Positions 11,152-19,225 of a DNA stretch of 64,000 nt are shown here, in pieces (within the stretch, counting starts at the first letter, position 1; every line of letters starts with the position of its first letter). The notes beneath the pieces are model-generated. The model was not told where the DNA came from and ran no database searches. It was given only the letters and a program-made list of their open reading frames with translations. The translations under genes were made by a program, and so were the position numbers. Source of the stretch: Tichowtungia sp964398915 (GTDB lineage Bacteria > Verrucomicrobiota > Kiritimatiellia > Kiritimatiellales > Tichowtungiaceae). Location of the stretch: positions 1 through 64,000 of the forward strand of contig CAYNOR010000007.1 of assembly GCA_964398915.1 (NCBI GenBank), read 5' to 3'.

Positions 11152-12144
11152 ATGTTTCTGAAGACGATTGGGTTTTGGATATCAGTTTTTGTAACAGCAC
11201 TGGCAATCTTTGCCGGCTTATGCCTCTTGAACGCACGCCCAGATTCAACGATCCACAGTGCGTCCTCCACCGGGACCTGTAAACTTATTCAGGAAAAACT
11301 GAGAGGCGGCGCTGACATTAACGCCCTTGATCAGAATGGTCTTTCGCCGCTAATGCACGCCGTGCAAACCGGACATCTGGAAGCTCTCACCCTATTGCTG
11401 GCTTCGGGTGCTGATGCCAACCGGTCCGGACAGAAAAACAACACGGCACTGCATTATGCCGTCCTGCAGCGGGATGCTCGCCTGGTCGACCGGCTGATTA
11501 CAGCCGGAGCCGATCTCAAGGCGTGTAATGCGGACAAAATCACGCCGCTCGGGCTGGCCATAGAATCCAACAGTCCGGCAATTGAACGGCTGGTTGCCGC
11601 CGGAGCTCTTGCCGTGGAGACTCCCTCCGGCGGAGAAAGCTACCTTTTTTGTGCCGCCCGTTCCGGCAATTCCACCATGATTAAAATTCTAATCGAACGT
11701 GGTGCCGATTTAAACATTCGCGCCGGCAACGGCGCGAGCGCCTTGCATTACGCGGTGAACAGAGCTCATGCAGAAGCTATTAATTTACTCCTGGACCACG
11801 GTGCGGATGTTAATGCACAGGATCGGCAAGGATGGACCCCTCTGCACCATGCCGTGCGCGGCAATCAGATTGCGATGGTCCGGCAGCTCATCGGTCGCGG
11901 TGCGAATTTAGAAATGCACTGTTACTTGGGGCGTACTCCGTTGCTTATGGCCGCGCAATTGGGACAAGGTGAAATTTTTGAAATATTGGTGAGAGGCGGC
12001 GCTGACATAAATTCTAAATCGACCACCGGCGAGACCGCCTCTGCTTTAGCGATTGCTCATCAACATCGTGAAATTGTGGTTTTTTTGAATCAATATCAGC
12101 GGGAGCTTAAGGAATTCAGCAGGAACTCCTCCGTACGATATTGA
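11152..12144 (+). CDS. Exported ankyrin-repeat protein
   Basis: The chosen start gives 330 residues, beginning with a hydrophobic N-terminus (FWISVFVTALAIFAGLCLL) that looks like a signal peptide or anchor. GGAGAAAGG just before the ATG supports this start; the frame runs up to 11014, but that part overlaps the upstream regulator. About eight ankyrin repeats follow (GLSPLMHAVQTGHLEALTLLL, NTALHYAVLQ, GWTPLHHAVRGNQIAMVRQL, GRTPLLMAAQLGQGEIFEIL). Such repeats are protein-binding scaffolds, probably periplasmic here. The first and last repeats share a nearly identical TGAGAGGCGGCGCTGACAT stretch. The partner is not indicated. Confidence 0.85.
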   Translation: MFLKTIGFWISVFVTALAIFAGLCLLNARPDSTIHSASSTGTCKLIQEKLRGGADINALDQNGLSPLMHAVQTGHLEALTLLLASGADANRSGQKNNTALHYAVLQRDARLVDRLITAGADLKACNADKITPLGLAIESNSPAIERLVAAGALAVETPSGGESYLFCAARSGNSTMIKILIERGADLNIRAGNGASALHYAVNRAHAEAINLLLDHGADVNAQDRQGWTPLHHAVRGNQIAMVRQLIGRGANLEMHCYLGRTPLLMAAQLGQGEIFEILVRGGADINSKSTTGETASALAIAHQHREIVVFLNQYQRELKEFSRNSSVRY

Positions 12145-12222
12145 TTAGTCATCCTGTTCCGTTGGTTCGCAGGGCGGAATGCGTTTGACCTCGCATTTGA
12201 AACTTCGCACAATCCGCGCCCG

Positions 12223-13038
12223 ATGACACAGGAAACCACCACCGTAATGGAACATCGCCTTTTTCAAGGCGACTACCGTCTGCTCAAGCTTTCTGCACCC
12301 GCTGTCGGCCCGCTCGTACAGCCGGGGCAGTTCGTCCACCTCCGTGTACCGCGTCTGGCCGATGCCGTATTGCGCCGGCCGTTCAGCGTTTTTAAAGCGG
12401 ACAAGGCGGGACTTTCTATCCTCTATAAATCTGTTGGCAAAGGGACGGCGGCGCTGACTACCGTTGCCGAAGGCGAAGAGGTCAACCTGATCGGCCCGCT
12501 CGGCACTGGATTTCCGAACCTTGGAAAAGACAGAACACTGCCGGTGCTGGTGGCGGGCGGCTATGGCAATGCCGCGCTTTATCTGCAAGCCGCGAAACTG
12601 CCGGTCAAAGGCATTGCCTTCTTCGGCGGGCGCAGCGCCATCGATATTCTCTGTATCGACGAATTCAAAGCGCTCGGCTGGGATGTTCGTGTCACCACCG
12701 ACGACGGTTCGCTCGGACAGAAGGGCTTTGTTACCGCCGCGCTTGATCTGTGGCTTGCGGAACAAGAGGTGGAAATCGGGGGGCAGGAGTCAGGTGGCAG
12801 GAGTCAGGGGATTGAACTATTCGCCTGCGGCCCGAACGCCATGCTCAAAGCGGTCGGAGATCGCGCGCTTAAAAACGGCCTCACGGCTTGGCTCTCCATG
12901 GATCGCAATATGGCCTGCGGCGTCGGTGCCTGCCTCACCTGCGTGATCAAGCGAAAAACCGGCAACGGATGGGAATGGGCGCGCTGCTGTAAAGACGGGC
13001 CTGTTTTTGAAGCACGGGAGATTCTCTGGGATGAATAA
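12223..13038 (+). CDS. pyrK: Dihydroorotate dehydrogenase electron-transfer subunit
   Basis: This 271-residue PyrK-type protein passes electrons from dihydroorotate dehydrogenase B to NAD+. It has an N-terminal FAD-binding barrel (VLRRPFSVF near residue 46), an NAD-binding region (LPVLVAGGYGNAALYLQA) and a C-terminal [2Fe-2S] site, CGVGACLTCVIK plus WARCCKDGPVF. Between the NAD domain and LFACGPNAML there is an insertion GGQESGGRSQ encoded by two tandem 14-bp units (12782-12809). No clear ribosome-binding site precedes the ATG. The gene overlaps pyrD by 8 bp, which is the expected pairing. Confidence 0.95.
   Translation: MTQETTTVMEHRLFQGDYRLLKLSAPAVGPLVQPGQFVHLRVPRLADAVLRRPFSVFKADKAGLSILYKSVGKGTAALTTVAEGEEVNLIGPLGTGFPNLGKDRTLPVLVAGGYGNAALYLQAAKLPVKGIAFFGGRSAIDILCIDEFKALGWDVRVTTDDGSLGQKGFVTAALDLWLAEQEVEIGGQESGGRSQGIELFACGPNAMLKAVGDRALKNGLTAWLSMDRNMACGVGACLTCVIKRKTGNGWEWARCCKDGPVFEAREILWDE
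12782..12809 (+). repeat. Tandem 14-bp repeat inside pyrK
   Basis: Two copies of GGCAGGAGTCAGGK (K = T or G) lie head to tail, in frame, and add ten residues in a linker of PyrK. The 28-bp duplication shifts the frame within one unit, so the two copies are read as QESG and GRSQ. Confidence 0.75.
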
Positions 13039-13951
13039 AAAGCCGGATATGCGTGTAAAAATAGGATCGCTGGAAATGAAAAATCCGGTGACGGTGGCGT
13101 CCGGTACATTCGGTTACGGCCCGGAATACGCAGATCTGGTGGATATCGACCGCCTCGGCGCGATTACGGTCAAAGGGATTTGCACCGAACCACACGTTGG
13201 TAATTCGACACCGCGGACCTTCGAAACGTCCGGAGGGATGCTCAATGCCATTGGATTGCCCGGTCCGGGAGCACAAGGCTTCATCAAAAAATATCTGCCA
13301 TTCTTTGAAAATTATCGTGTGCCGCTGATTGTTAATATCTGGGGAAAAACGGTTGAAGACTACAGTCGTGTCGCGGAAATTTTTAACGATCAACCTCGAA
13401 TCAGCGCGCTCGAGGTCAATGTATCCTGCCCGAACGTCAAAGAGGGCGGGGCACTTTACGGAACGGATGTGAGTCTGTTCCGCACGGTAGTGGATGCGGT
13501 GCGCACCAAAACGCAGAAACCGCTCATCATTAAACTGGCGCCGAATGTGGCCGACATTAAGGTGTTTGCCCGCGCTGCCGAAGAGTGCGGCGCTGATGCG
13601 GTTTCAATCATGAATTCCTACCCGGCGATGGCGATTAATATCGAAACCCGCAAGCCGGAGCTTGCTAACCGCACCGGAGGCCTGTCTGGCCCGGCTATTA
13701 AGCCGATCGCGATCAAGCTGGTGTGGGAAGCCTGCAAAGTGATCAAAATTCCAATTATTGGAATGGGCGGTATCTATACGCCGGAAGATTCGCTCGAATT
13801 TATTATCGCCGGGGCAACGGCTGTTGCGGTCGGTACAGCCAGCTTCACCGACCCGTCCACGGCAGCGCGTGTAATCGAAGGAATGGAGAAGTGGATGGCT
13901 GCCAAGGGAATCGGCTCGATTGCCGATCTCAAGGGAACGGTACAGGCATGA
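13031..13951 (+). CDS. pyrD: Dihydroorotate dehydrogenase B catalytic subunit
   Basis: The 306-residue FMN enzyme oxidises dihydroorotate to orotate in pyrimidine synthesis. Class 1B features are visible: the TIM barrel starts VKIGSLEMKNPVTVASGTFGYG in two blocks, the catalytic cysteine is in VNVSCPNVK, and GMGGIYTPEDSLEFIIAGA is the phosphate-binding end. I start at MNKKPDMRV, which overlaps the pyrK stop as ATGAATAA; the longer frame from 13007 lies within pyrK. It works with PyrK as a heterotetramer. The downstream gene overlaps by 4 bp. Confidence 0.97.
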   Translation: MNKKPDMRVKIGSLEMKNPVTVASGTFGYGPEYADLVDIDRLGAITVKGICTEPHVGNSTPRTFETSGGMLNAIGLPGPGAQGFIKKYLPFFENYRVPLIVNIWGKTVEDYSRVAEIFNDQPRISALEVNVSCPNVKEGGALYGTDVSLFRTVVDAVRTKTQKPLIIKLAPNVADIKVFARAAEECGADAVSIMNSYPAMAINIETRKPELANRTGGLSGPAIKPIAIKLVWEACKVIKIPIIGMGGIYTPEDSLEFIIAGATAVAVGTASFTDPSTAARVIEGMEKWMAAKGIGSIADLKGTVQA

Positions 13952-14499
13952 TGCGCCGCTGGATCATCGGCGGGCTGACTCTGCTGCTGGCCCTCATTGC
14001 AATCAGTTGGATTGTTTATGTGCCGCCGTTTGCATTGCAAACGCTTAAACCGGTGCCAGCTCACGCACAAATTGTTTATCGCAATGACACCCCAGATTTG
14101 TCTGTTCTGGAAAAGTTTCACTCTTCCAATGGATGGAAAGCGGCGGGTCTCTTTTTTCAGACCTTGGAAGGAAATCCTTTGACGATGGCCACGGTTTCTC
14201 TTGGCGGGCGCGACCGGCGCGATGCCTGGGTGGTTGTCAGTGCGGTTGGTCCGCGCGTTTTTCTGTTGCGCTGGAAGTTGATTCTTTTTCCGCCCGAAGG
14301 GGTGAAAGCGATACGCTCTTACGGTGCCTGGCCGGTCTGGCAGTATAACGACCCGTCAATTCCGGCGTGGATGCGTATCCGGTTCTCCATTACCGAGGGG
14401 TTATTGATTTGTTCGATCTCCGATGATAGTCATGATATTTACTATCTGCTGGATACGCTGGATGGACGCCGCCCTTCGGCGGAACGAAAGGAAAATTGA
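13948..14499 (+). CDS. Membrane-anchored protein of unknown function
   Basis: The 183-residue protein starts with one hydrophobic helix (WIIGGLTLLLALIAISWIVYV) split around residues 5-24; the rest would lie in the periplasm. It is translationally coupled to pyrD through an ATGA overlap and overlaps the next lipoprotein gene by one base. The periplasmic part has strands such as AAGLFFQTLEGNPLTMATVSL and no recognisable catalytic motif. The longer frame from 13723 is inside pyrD in another phase and is rejected. I do not recognise the family. Confidence 0.75.
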   Translation: MMRRWIIGGLTLLLALIAISWIVYVPPFALQTLKPVPAHAQIVYRNDTPDLSVLEKFHSSNGWKAAGLFFQTLEGNPLTMATVSLGGRDRRDAWVVVSAVGPRVFLLRWKLILFPPEGVKAIRSYGAWPVWQYNDPSIPAWMRIRFSITEGLLICSISDDSHDIYYLLDTLDGRRPSAERKEN

Positions 14500-15452
14500 T
14501 GAAAACGGAAACCGGGCTTTTTTTTCTGACTATCGCATTACTGGTTACAGTGGCTTGTAAAACCACTGAAACGAAGCCGGTTCCGTGGAAAGAGCAGTCG
14601 GCCTATCTGACCAAAGTCTGTGATCCGCGTATTTACGGGTTCAGTATCTATCAGACACCCGGTGGAATGGAATATCGCGGAGGCACCCGCGTCCATCCGA
14701 ATCAGGGCGCGGCACTGCCGATGAAGGCCGAGGCCCCGTTTCGTCCTGTGGTGATGTTAAAAGCAAGTTTAGGGATGGAAACGCCGGTCTTATTGGATTT
14801 CAGCACATCCTCCAGTTGGCTTGAGTTCGGTCTGGCAAATAAATTCGGGGCATTACCGCTTGGCGAGCGCGAAGCGCAACTGGTCAAACACTCCGGTGAT
14901 GAAATTGCCAGCTGTCTTTCTATGGTGCCTTCCATGCGGTTCAAACAGCTTTTTATTGAACGTCCGCTGGTGAATGTACGCATGGCCACCGGCCCGCTCG
15001 GCCCGCGGGCTCGTGGCATTGAAGAACCGGAGCTCAAAGGCGTGATCGGTTGGGAAATACTCAGAAAATTTGAACAGATTCAGCTGAATTATTCTGAGGG
15101 AAACGTCCTGATTTCGACAGGTAAAACGGCTTACAACCCGGATCCATCGCAATGTATAGCTAAGCTTCCGCTTGTTAAATACGCCGGAGTTTGTGCGGTG
15201 CGCGGGATTATTGATGGCAAGGAAGAGCTGATTCTTATCGATCCGGCGGGGGACTTCGAAATGGCGACTGACGGTGCGGCGGCGGTCTCTTCCGTTGTGC
15301 TGGATCCCGAACTTGTTTTTTCAGCGCCCGCCATCGCGGAGTCGCCCGGCGGAACGCGTATTGGTGCACGCCTGTTACAGAATTATCAGATAACCATCTG
15401 CCCGCAGGCAGGGTGGATATATTTTGAAAAGATGAGTGCCGTTAAGGATTGA
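14499..15452 (+). CDS. Lipoprotein with aspartic-protease-like layout
   Basis: The 317-residue protein has a signal peptide ending in the lipobox LVTVAC, with Cys20 the lipidation site. The body has two similar lobes: PVLLDFSTSSSWLEFG near residue 95 and ELILIDPAGDFEMATDG near residue 245. These stand where pepsin or retropepsin folds have D-T/S-G, but here they read DFST and DPAG, so proteolysis is unlikely. I start at the ATG at 14499, preceded by AAAGGA; a TTG one codon earlier is possible. It is coupled to the preceding membrane protein. The fold is an inference from strand pattern only. Confidence 0.7.
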   Translation: MKTETGLFFLTIALLVTVACKTTETKPVPWKEQSAYLTKVCDPRIYGFSIYQTPGGMEYRGGTRVHPNQGAALPMKAEAPFRPVVMLKASLGMETPVLLDFSTSSSWLEFGLANKFGALPLGEREAQLVKHSGDEIASCLSMVPSMRFKQLFIERPLVNVRMATGPLGPRARGIEEPELKGVIGWEILRKFEQIQLNYSEGNVLISTGKTAYNPDPSQCIAKLPLVKYAGVCAVRGIIDGKEELILIDPAGDFEMATDGAAAVSSVVLDPELVFSAPAIAESPGGTRIGARLLQNYQITICPQAGWIYFEKMSAVKD

Positions 15453-15545
15453 TAACGGAATTCTGGCGAAGATCGCGGGAGAGGGCGGTAAATCCAGTTG
15501 CTTTCAACGGATAATTTCTTGAGGCAGCAAGTCGTTTGGAGAAAC

Positions 15546-15574
15546 AAAAATCCCGGCCGCAGTGCGGTCGGGAT
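15546..15574 (-). terminator. Terminator of rpmI-rplT
   Basis: Read on the minus strand, AATCCCGACCGC and GCGGCCGGGATT form a stem (one wobble or mismatch) around ACT and are followed by a T run. It lies about 26 bp after the rplT stop codon. Confidence 0.8.
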
Positions 15575-15599
15575 TGCCTGCTTTCAGCGGGCGGATGCG

Positions 15600-15956
15600 T
15601 TAAGCAATCGCGGCTTTGGCGGTCTGAACCAGCTTGATGAAACCGGCATCGTCGTAGATGGCGATTTCGGAGAGCATTTTACGGTTCAGGTTAATATTAG
15701 CTTTCACCAGCCCTTCAATGAAACGGCTGTAGGTGATACCGTTCGCTTTGCAGGCGGCATTAACACGTACAGTCCAGAGGCGGCGGAACGTGCGCTTTTT
15801 CTGTTTGCGATGAACATAGGCCATCGCCTGAGCGCGATCTACCGCTTCGGTAGCTTGACGGAAAAGTTTGCTGCGGTGCCCGTAGAAACCTTTGGCGAGG
15901 TCCAGACGGTTTTTTCTGCGGCGGCGTGAGGCAGGTGCATTTGTGGCTCTTGGCAT
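15600..15956 (-). CDS. rplT: 50S ribosomal protein L20
   Basis: This basic 118-residue protein has the normal L20 length and sequence (RRRKNRLDLAKGFYGHRSKLFRQA and SRFIEGLVKANINLNRKMLSEIA in separate blocks). It binds 23S rRNA early in large-subunit assembly. It follows rpmI by 19 bp and is closed by a strong terminator. In many bacteria infC precedes this pair, but here cysE does, and infC is not in the window. Confidence 0.98.
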   Translation of the reverse strand: MPRATNAPASRRRRKNRLDLAKGFYGHRSKLFRQATEAVDRAQAMAYVHRKQKKRTFRRLWTVRVNAACKANGITYSRFIEGLVKANINLNRKMLSEIAIYDDAGFIKLVQTAKAAIA

Positions 15957-15975
15957 GGTTCTTACTCCTTAAAAA

Positions 15976-16173
15976 TTAAGCGTAGGGAATCGTTCTGGCA
16001 ATACGTTTTTCGTCAGTGGCTGCAACCAGATTGGTTCCGCCAAGACGGCGTTTCTGTTTGCGGCTCTTGCCGGTCAGAATATGGCTGCCGCCCATGTGGG
16101 AATATTTCAGTTTGCCGGTTCCCGTTTTCTTAAAACGTTTGGCCGCAGTCTTTTTGGTTTTCATTTTCGGCAT
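15976..16173 (-). CDS. rpmI: 50S ribosomal protein L35
   Basis: The 65-residue, very basic protein has the L35 pattern MPKMKTKKTAAKRFKKTGTG, followed by a SHILTGKSRKQKRRLGG block. GAGGAGCAAACC precedes the start, giving a strong ribosome-binding site. It forms a two-gene unit with rplT. The 86 bp between it and cysE is large enough for its own promoter. Confidence 0.98.
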   Translation of the reverse strand: MPKMKTKKTAAKRFKKTGTGKLKYSHMGGSHILTGKSRKQKRRLGGTNLVAATDEKRIARTIPYA

Positions 16174-16259
16174 GGTTTGCTCCTCAAATCGGTACGTAAA
16201 AGCGCAGAAATATAGGTAAGCAGTCGGGGTGAGTCCAGCTTTTAAATTATTTTTTCACA

Positions 16260-17213
16260 TTAGATGCCAAGACCGCCTAATAACCCGGCGCTATCTTTGG
16301 TCCGAACAATCACGCCAGCCTCGGTTTTGGTGACAAAACTGTGCGGTGCAACGCTGTCCATCAGGAAAACATTTCCTCCGATAACGGAGTGGTGGCCGAT
16401 GACTGTTTTACCCCCTAATACCGTCGTATTTGCATAGATAATAACGTTATTTTCGACAGTCGGATGACGCTGGACATGCTTGATCGGATTGCCGTGTTCA
16501 TCGAGCGGAAAGCTTTTTGCACCAAGCGTGACCCCTTGATAGATTTTTACGCCCGTTCCGATTTTTGCGGTCTCACCAATCACCACGCCGGTTCCGTGGT
16601 CGATAAAAAATCCGCGACCGATCGTGGCTCCCGGATGGATATCAATACCCGCCTTCGCGTGAGTCCACTCGTTCATAATGCGCGGGATGATCGGCACATC
16701 AAGACGGTAGAGTTCATGCGCCAGACGATGCGACGTGATGGCCAGTACGCCGGGGTAGGCGAGTTTGACTTCGGCATAGCTCAGCGCGGCGGGATCGCCG
16801 TTGTAGGCCGCTTTTACATCGTCAATAAGCATTTCCCGGACGGCAGGCAGCTGCGCCATGAATTCGTTTAAAATCCGCCGGGCTTCGGCAGGGACATCGT
16901 TCAGTGCGGGGGTTCCGGCTGCACGCCGGGCCGATTCAGATTGCCACCGGAAGGGGATGGCGCGTTCGAGCTCAGGCAAAAGCCGTAGGGAAACCTCGCT
17001 AAGTTGTTTTTTAAAATAATTTTCAAGGTTTTCTTCTTCGGATGAGTACATGCCGGGAAACATGACATGGATGAGAATTTCCAGCGCCTCGACCACGCGG
17101 TCGGCAGCGGGCGAATTCCACAGTACATTTTCCGGGAGGTCTCCGTGTCCGGACGAATAGAGTGCGGTTAGTGCGACGGATATTTCCGTTATGGATGAAT
17201 GAATTTTACGCAT
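16260..17213 (-). CDS. cysE: Serine O-acetyltransferase
   Basis: The 317-residue cytoplasmic enzyme makes O-acetylserine from serine and acetyl-CoA, the committed step of cysteine synthesis. The N-terminal helical domain contains ALSYAEVKLAYPGVLAITSHRLAHELY in two blocks. The C-terminal left-handed beta-helix carries hexapeptide repeats: IDIHPGATIGRGFFIDHGTG (catalytic His), VVIGETAKIGTGVKIYQGVTLG, then IIYANTTVLGG. The long N-terminal extension resembles the EpsC-type enzymes. The protein ends in Ile, the residue CysE normally inserts into the CysK active site. Confidence 0.96.
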   Translation of the reverse strand: MRKIHSSITEISVALTALYSSGHGDLPENVLWNSPAADRVVEALEILIHVMFPGMYSSEEENLENYFKKQLSEVSLRLLPELERAIPFRWQSESARRAAGTPALNDVPAEARRILNEFMAQLPAVREMLIDDVKAAYNGDPAALSYAEVKLAYPGVLAITSHRLAHELYRLDVPIIPRIMNEWTHAKAGIDIHPGATIGRGFFIDHGTGVVIGETAKIGTGVKIYQGVTLGAKSFPLDEHGNPIKHVQRHPTVENNVIIYANTTVLGGKTVIGHHSVIGGNVFLMDSVAPHSFVTKTEAGVIVRTKDSAGLLGGLGI

Positions 17214-17366
17214 AACACGGCCAGTTAAGTGGGGATTGTATTCTGTTGCAAGATTTTACTTTATGAAAAGGTGCAAACGGCTTGTGATGCACTTGAAGTT
17301 TTGAAATCACGGTGCCAATCCCGGCGAGTTGATGAATGCTCACCGTAAAATGGAAAGAGACCGGGA

Positions 17367-19121
17367 TTACCAGGTCAGTGTGAGGGATACACCGGCAAAG
17401 CGTTCAGGCGGGCGCTGTCCGGGAAATGATTGAAAGTCGTCGTCCCACGCATTGTTTAACAGAAAAGAGAGGGTGGCGTAATCGGCCTTGGGCGGTGTGA
17501 AGCGCACGACGAACGAGCTGTCGGCGCCGAACTGTCCGTTTTCGCGCATCTCATTGTCGGTCTGCCAGCGGAGCGACTGTACGGTGCCGATTTCAATCGG
17601 CTTAAGCGGCCTCCAGAGTAATGAGACTTGCGCGAGGTGTTCCGGATAATCGAGCGCGTAGCGCGAAGCGTACTGGTTCAAATCTTCCGGTTGAAGGTCT
17701 TTATAAATCCAGGTGTAGGCAAATTGCATTTCCAGCGTTTTGATTGGATACCAGCCGAGGCGGGCTTCTGTTCCGTACACATCCAGATTACCAATATCGT
17801 ATGCCGTCCAAGGTGAGCCTGGAGTGAGTTTTGCCCAGTCAACAGTGTTTCCGGAGCGCCGGTAAAATGCGGAGAGTTTCCAGTCGGTGTGTTCGGATGG
17901 AATTCCCTTGAAGCCGATCTCTGTCTGTTGCTCGGTTTGGGGTTCCAGAGTGGGATCTCCGGCACTGGCGGGTGAGAGATAATAAAGTTCGGTATAGGAG
18001 GGCTGGCGCACGGTTTCGGTGTAGGAGGCGAAGGCAGTCAGATTGTCGGAAAGCAGATATTCGGCGCCAGCCTGCGGCAGATAATAAGGCGATTCGCCGG
18101 TGAAAAACTCGCTGCGCATTCCGGCCGTTATTTTCAGCCGGTCGCCGCGCCACTGCGGCAGCAGAGAGATTCCGCCACGGGTTCGACCATGGTCTCCCAT
18201 CTTGGTGCTGTCCATGCTCTCTTCATCCATATCGGCACGCCACCCTGCTGTCCAGCCGTTGACTTCCATCGTGCGTCCGTCGAAAAAGGCGGAGCCGACC
18301 TGCGAGCGGGTATGATTTTTATAGGCCCAGGACGGAATATAATAATCGTCGTTGAACTCGTGCCAAGATAACCCGCCGCGCACATACGCGTCATTTAAAT
18401 CGCCCTTGCGAGCGGCGAGGTAGACCAGCGTGTCTTTGGTTTTCTCATTTGCAGCTTGTGTGTCGGGAACGCCGTAATAGCCGCGCGCGCCGAATTCCTT
18501 TTTTTGATGCGCAACCAGCATGTCCATCTGCACATCGTCTTCACGGTATTGCATATGGCCGCCGGCGTATTCCCGGTCGTAGTCGTTATCTTTATAGTCC
18601 ACGCCTTCAGCCGATTCCCGTCCGCCGAACACACCGAGTCCAAGTTTATCGGTGAGCATCTGCTGAACCAGCGCGCTCTGCCAGTCGCGGTGATCCGAGC
18701 CGACGCCCGCTTCCACCTGTTTTTTTCCAATGATCGGAAGCAGACCAAAGCCGACCGTGCCGGTGAGATGTCCGCCCTGATTGTCGAGACCGGTCAGCAC
18801 TTTGGGGCGGGAAAGCATAGCGGCAGGCAGCGGCAGTTCAGCGTTAAAATGTTCTGTTTGCGGATTGCGCAGCGTCATCCCGCCCAGCGCAAGGCCTGCG
18901 CCGCTGAAAGAACTGCCGCGGATGGAAAGATCGTTTTGCGAACCGCCCTGGGAATTGAGCGCCACGCCCGGTTCGGCGCGCAGGACCTCGTGGATCGCCG
19001 CGTTTTCGGCTGTTTGCGCCGCCGCTGTCACCACAATCGGCGGAATATTGGTGGCAATCTCTTCCGCGCCGAGGATTCCGGCATCAAAAAGTAATACCGT
19101 TGCGATAAAAATTGTCTTCAT
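17367..19121 (-). CDS. TonB-dependent outer-membrane receptor
   Basis: The 584-residue receptor has a signal peptide (IFIATVLLFDAGILGA) and a plug domain with VVTAAAQ near the N-terminus, VLRAEPGVALNSQGGSQNDLSIRGSS in two blocks and LGGMTLRNPQTEHFNAELPL. A long beta-barrel follows, ending in the aromatic residue of SLTLTW. These proteins import iron chelates, cobalamin or oligosaccharides with energy from TonB. The size is near BtuB rather than large siderophore receptors, but I see no cobalamin riboswitch in the 100 bp upstream. The substrate is unknown. It is divergent from ilvD. Confidence 0.93.
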   Translation of the reverse strand: MKTIFIATVLLFDAGILGAEEIATNIPPIVVTAAAQTAENAAIHEVLRAEPGVALNSQGGSQNDLSIRGSSFSGAGLALGGMTLRNPQTEHFNAELPLPAAMLSRPKVLTGLDNQGGHLTGTVGFGLLPIIGKKQVEAGVGSDHRDWQSALVQQMLTDKLGLGVFGGRESAEGVDYKDNDYDREYAGGHMQYREDDVQMDMLVAHQKKEFGARGYYGVPDTQAANEKTKDTLVYLAARKGDLNDAYVRGGLSWHEFNDDYYIPSWAYKNHTRSQVGSAFFDGRTMEVNGWTAGWRADMDEESMDSTKMGDHGRTRGGISLLPQWRGDRLKITAGMRSEFFTGESPYYLPQAGAEYLLSDNLTAFASYTETVRQPSYTELYYLSPASAGDPTLEPQTEQQTEIGFKGIPSEHTDWKLSAFYRRSGNTVDWAKLTPGSPWTAYDIGNLDVYGTEARLGWYPIKTLEMQFAYTWIYKDLQPEDLNQYASRYALDYPEHLAQVSLLWRPLKPIEIGTVQSLRWQTDNEMRENGQFGADSSFVVRFTPPKADYATLSFLLNNAWDDDFQSFPGQRPPERFAGVSLTLTW

Positions 19122-19225
19122 AATATTTTCGCGGAACGTATGCTCTCTTAACTTTTCAGTTTTGAGTCGGACAAGCTACCTGAATATGCGACAAAGTCGA
19201 TCGTTTTTAAGTAAAGGAGTTCATG

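Noticed and set aside
12179..12226. 15-codon frame overlapping the pyrK start (possible leader peptide)
   Set aside because: It has no ribosome-binding site, no attenuator-like hairpin and no regulatory codon pattern, so the overlap is probably chance.
19122..19222. Cobalamin riboswitch before the TonB receptor
   Set aside because: The gap to ilvD is only about 100 bp and holds no conserved B12-box sequence that I can recognise.
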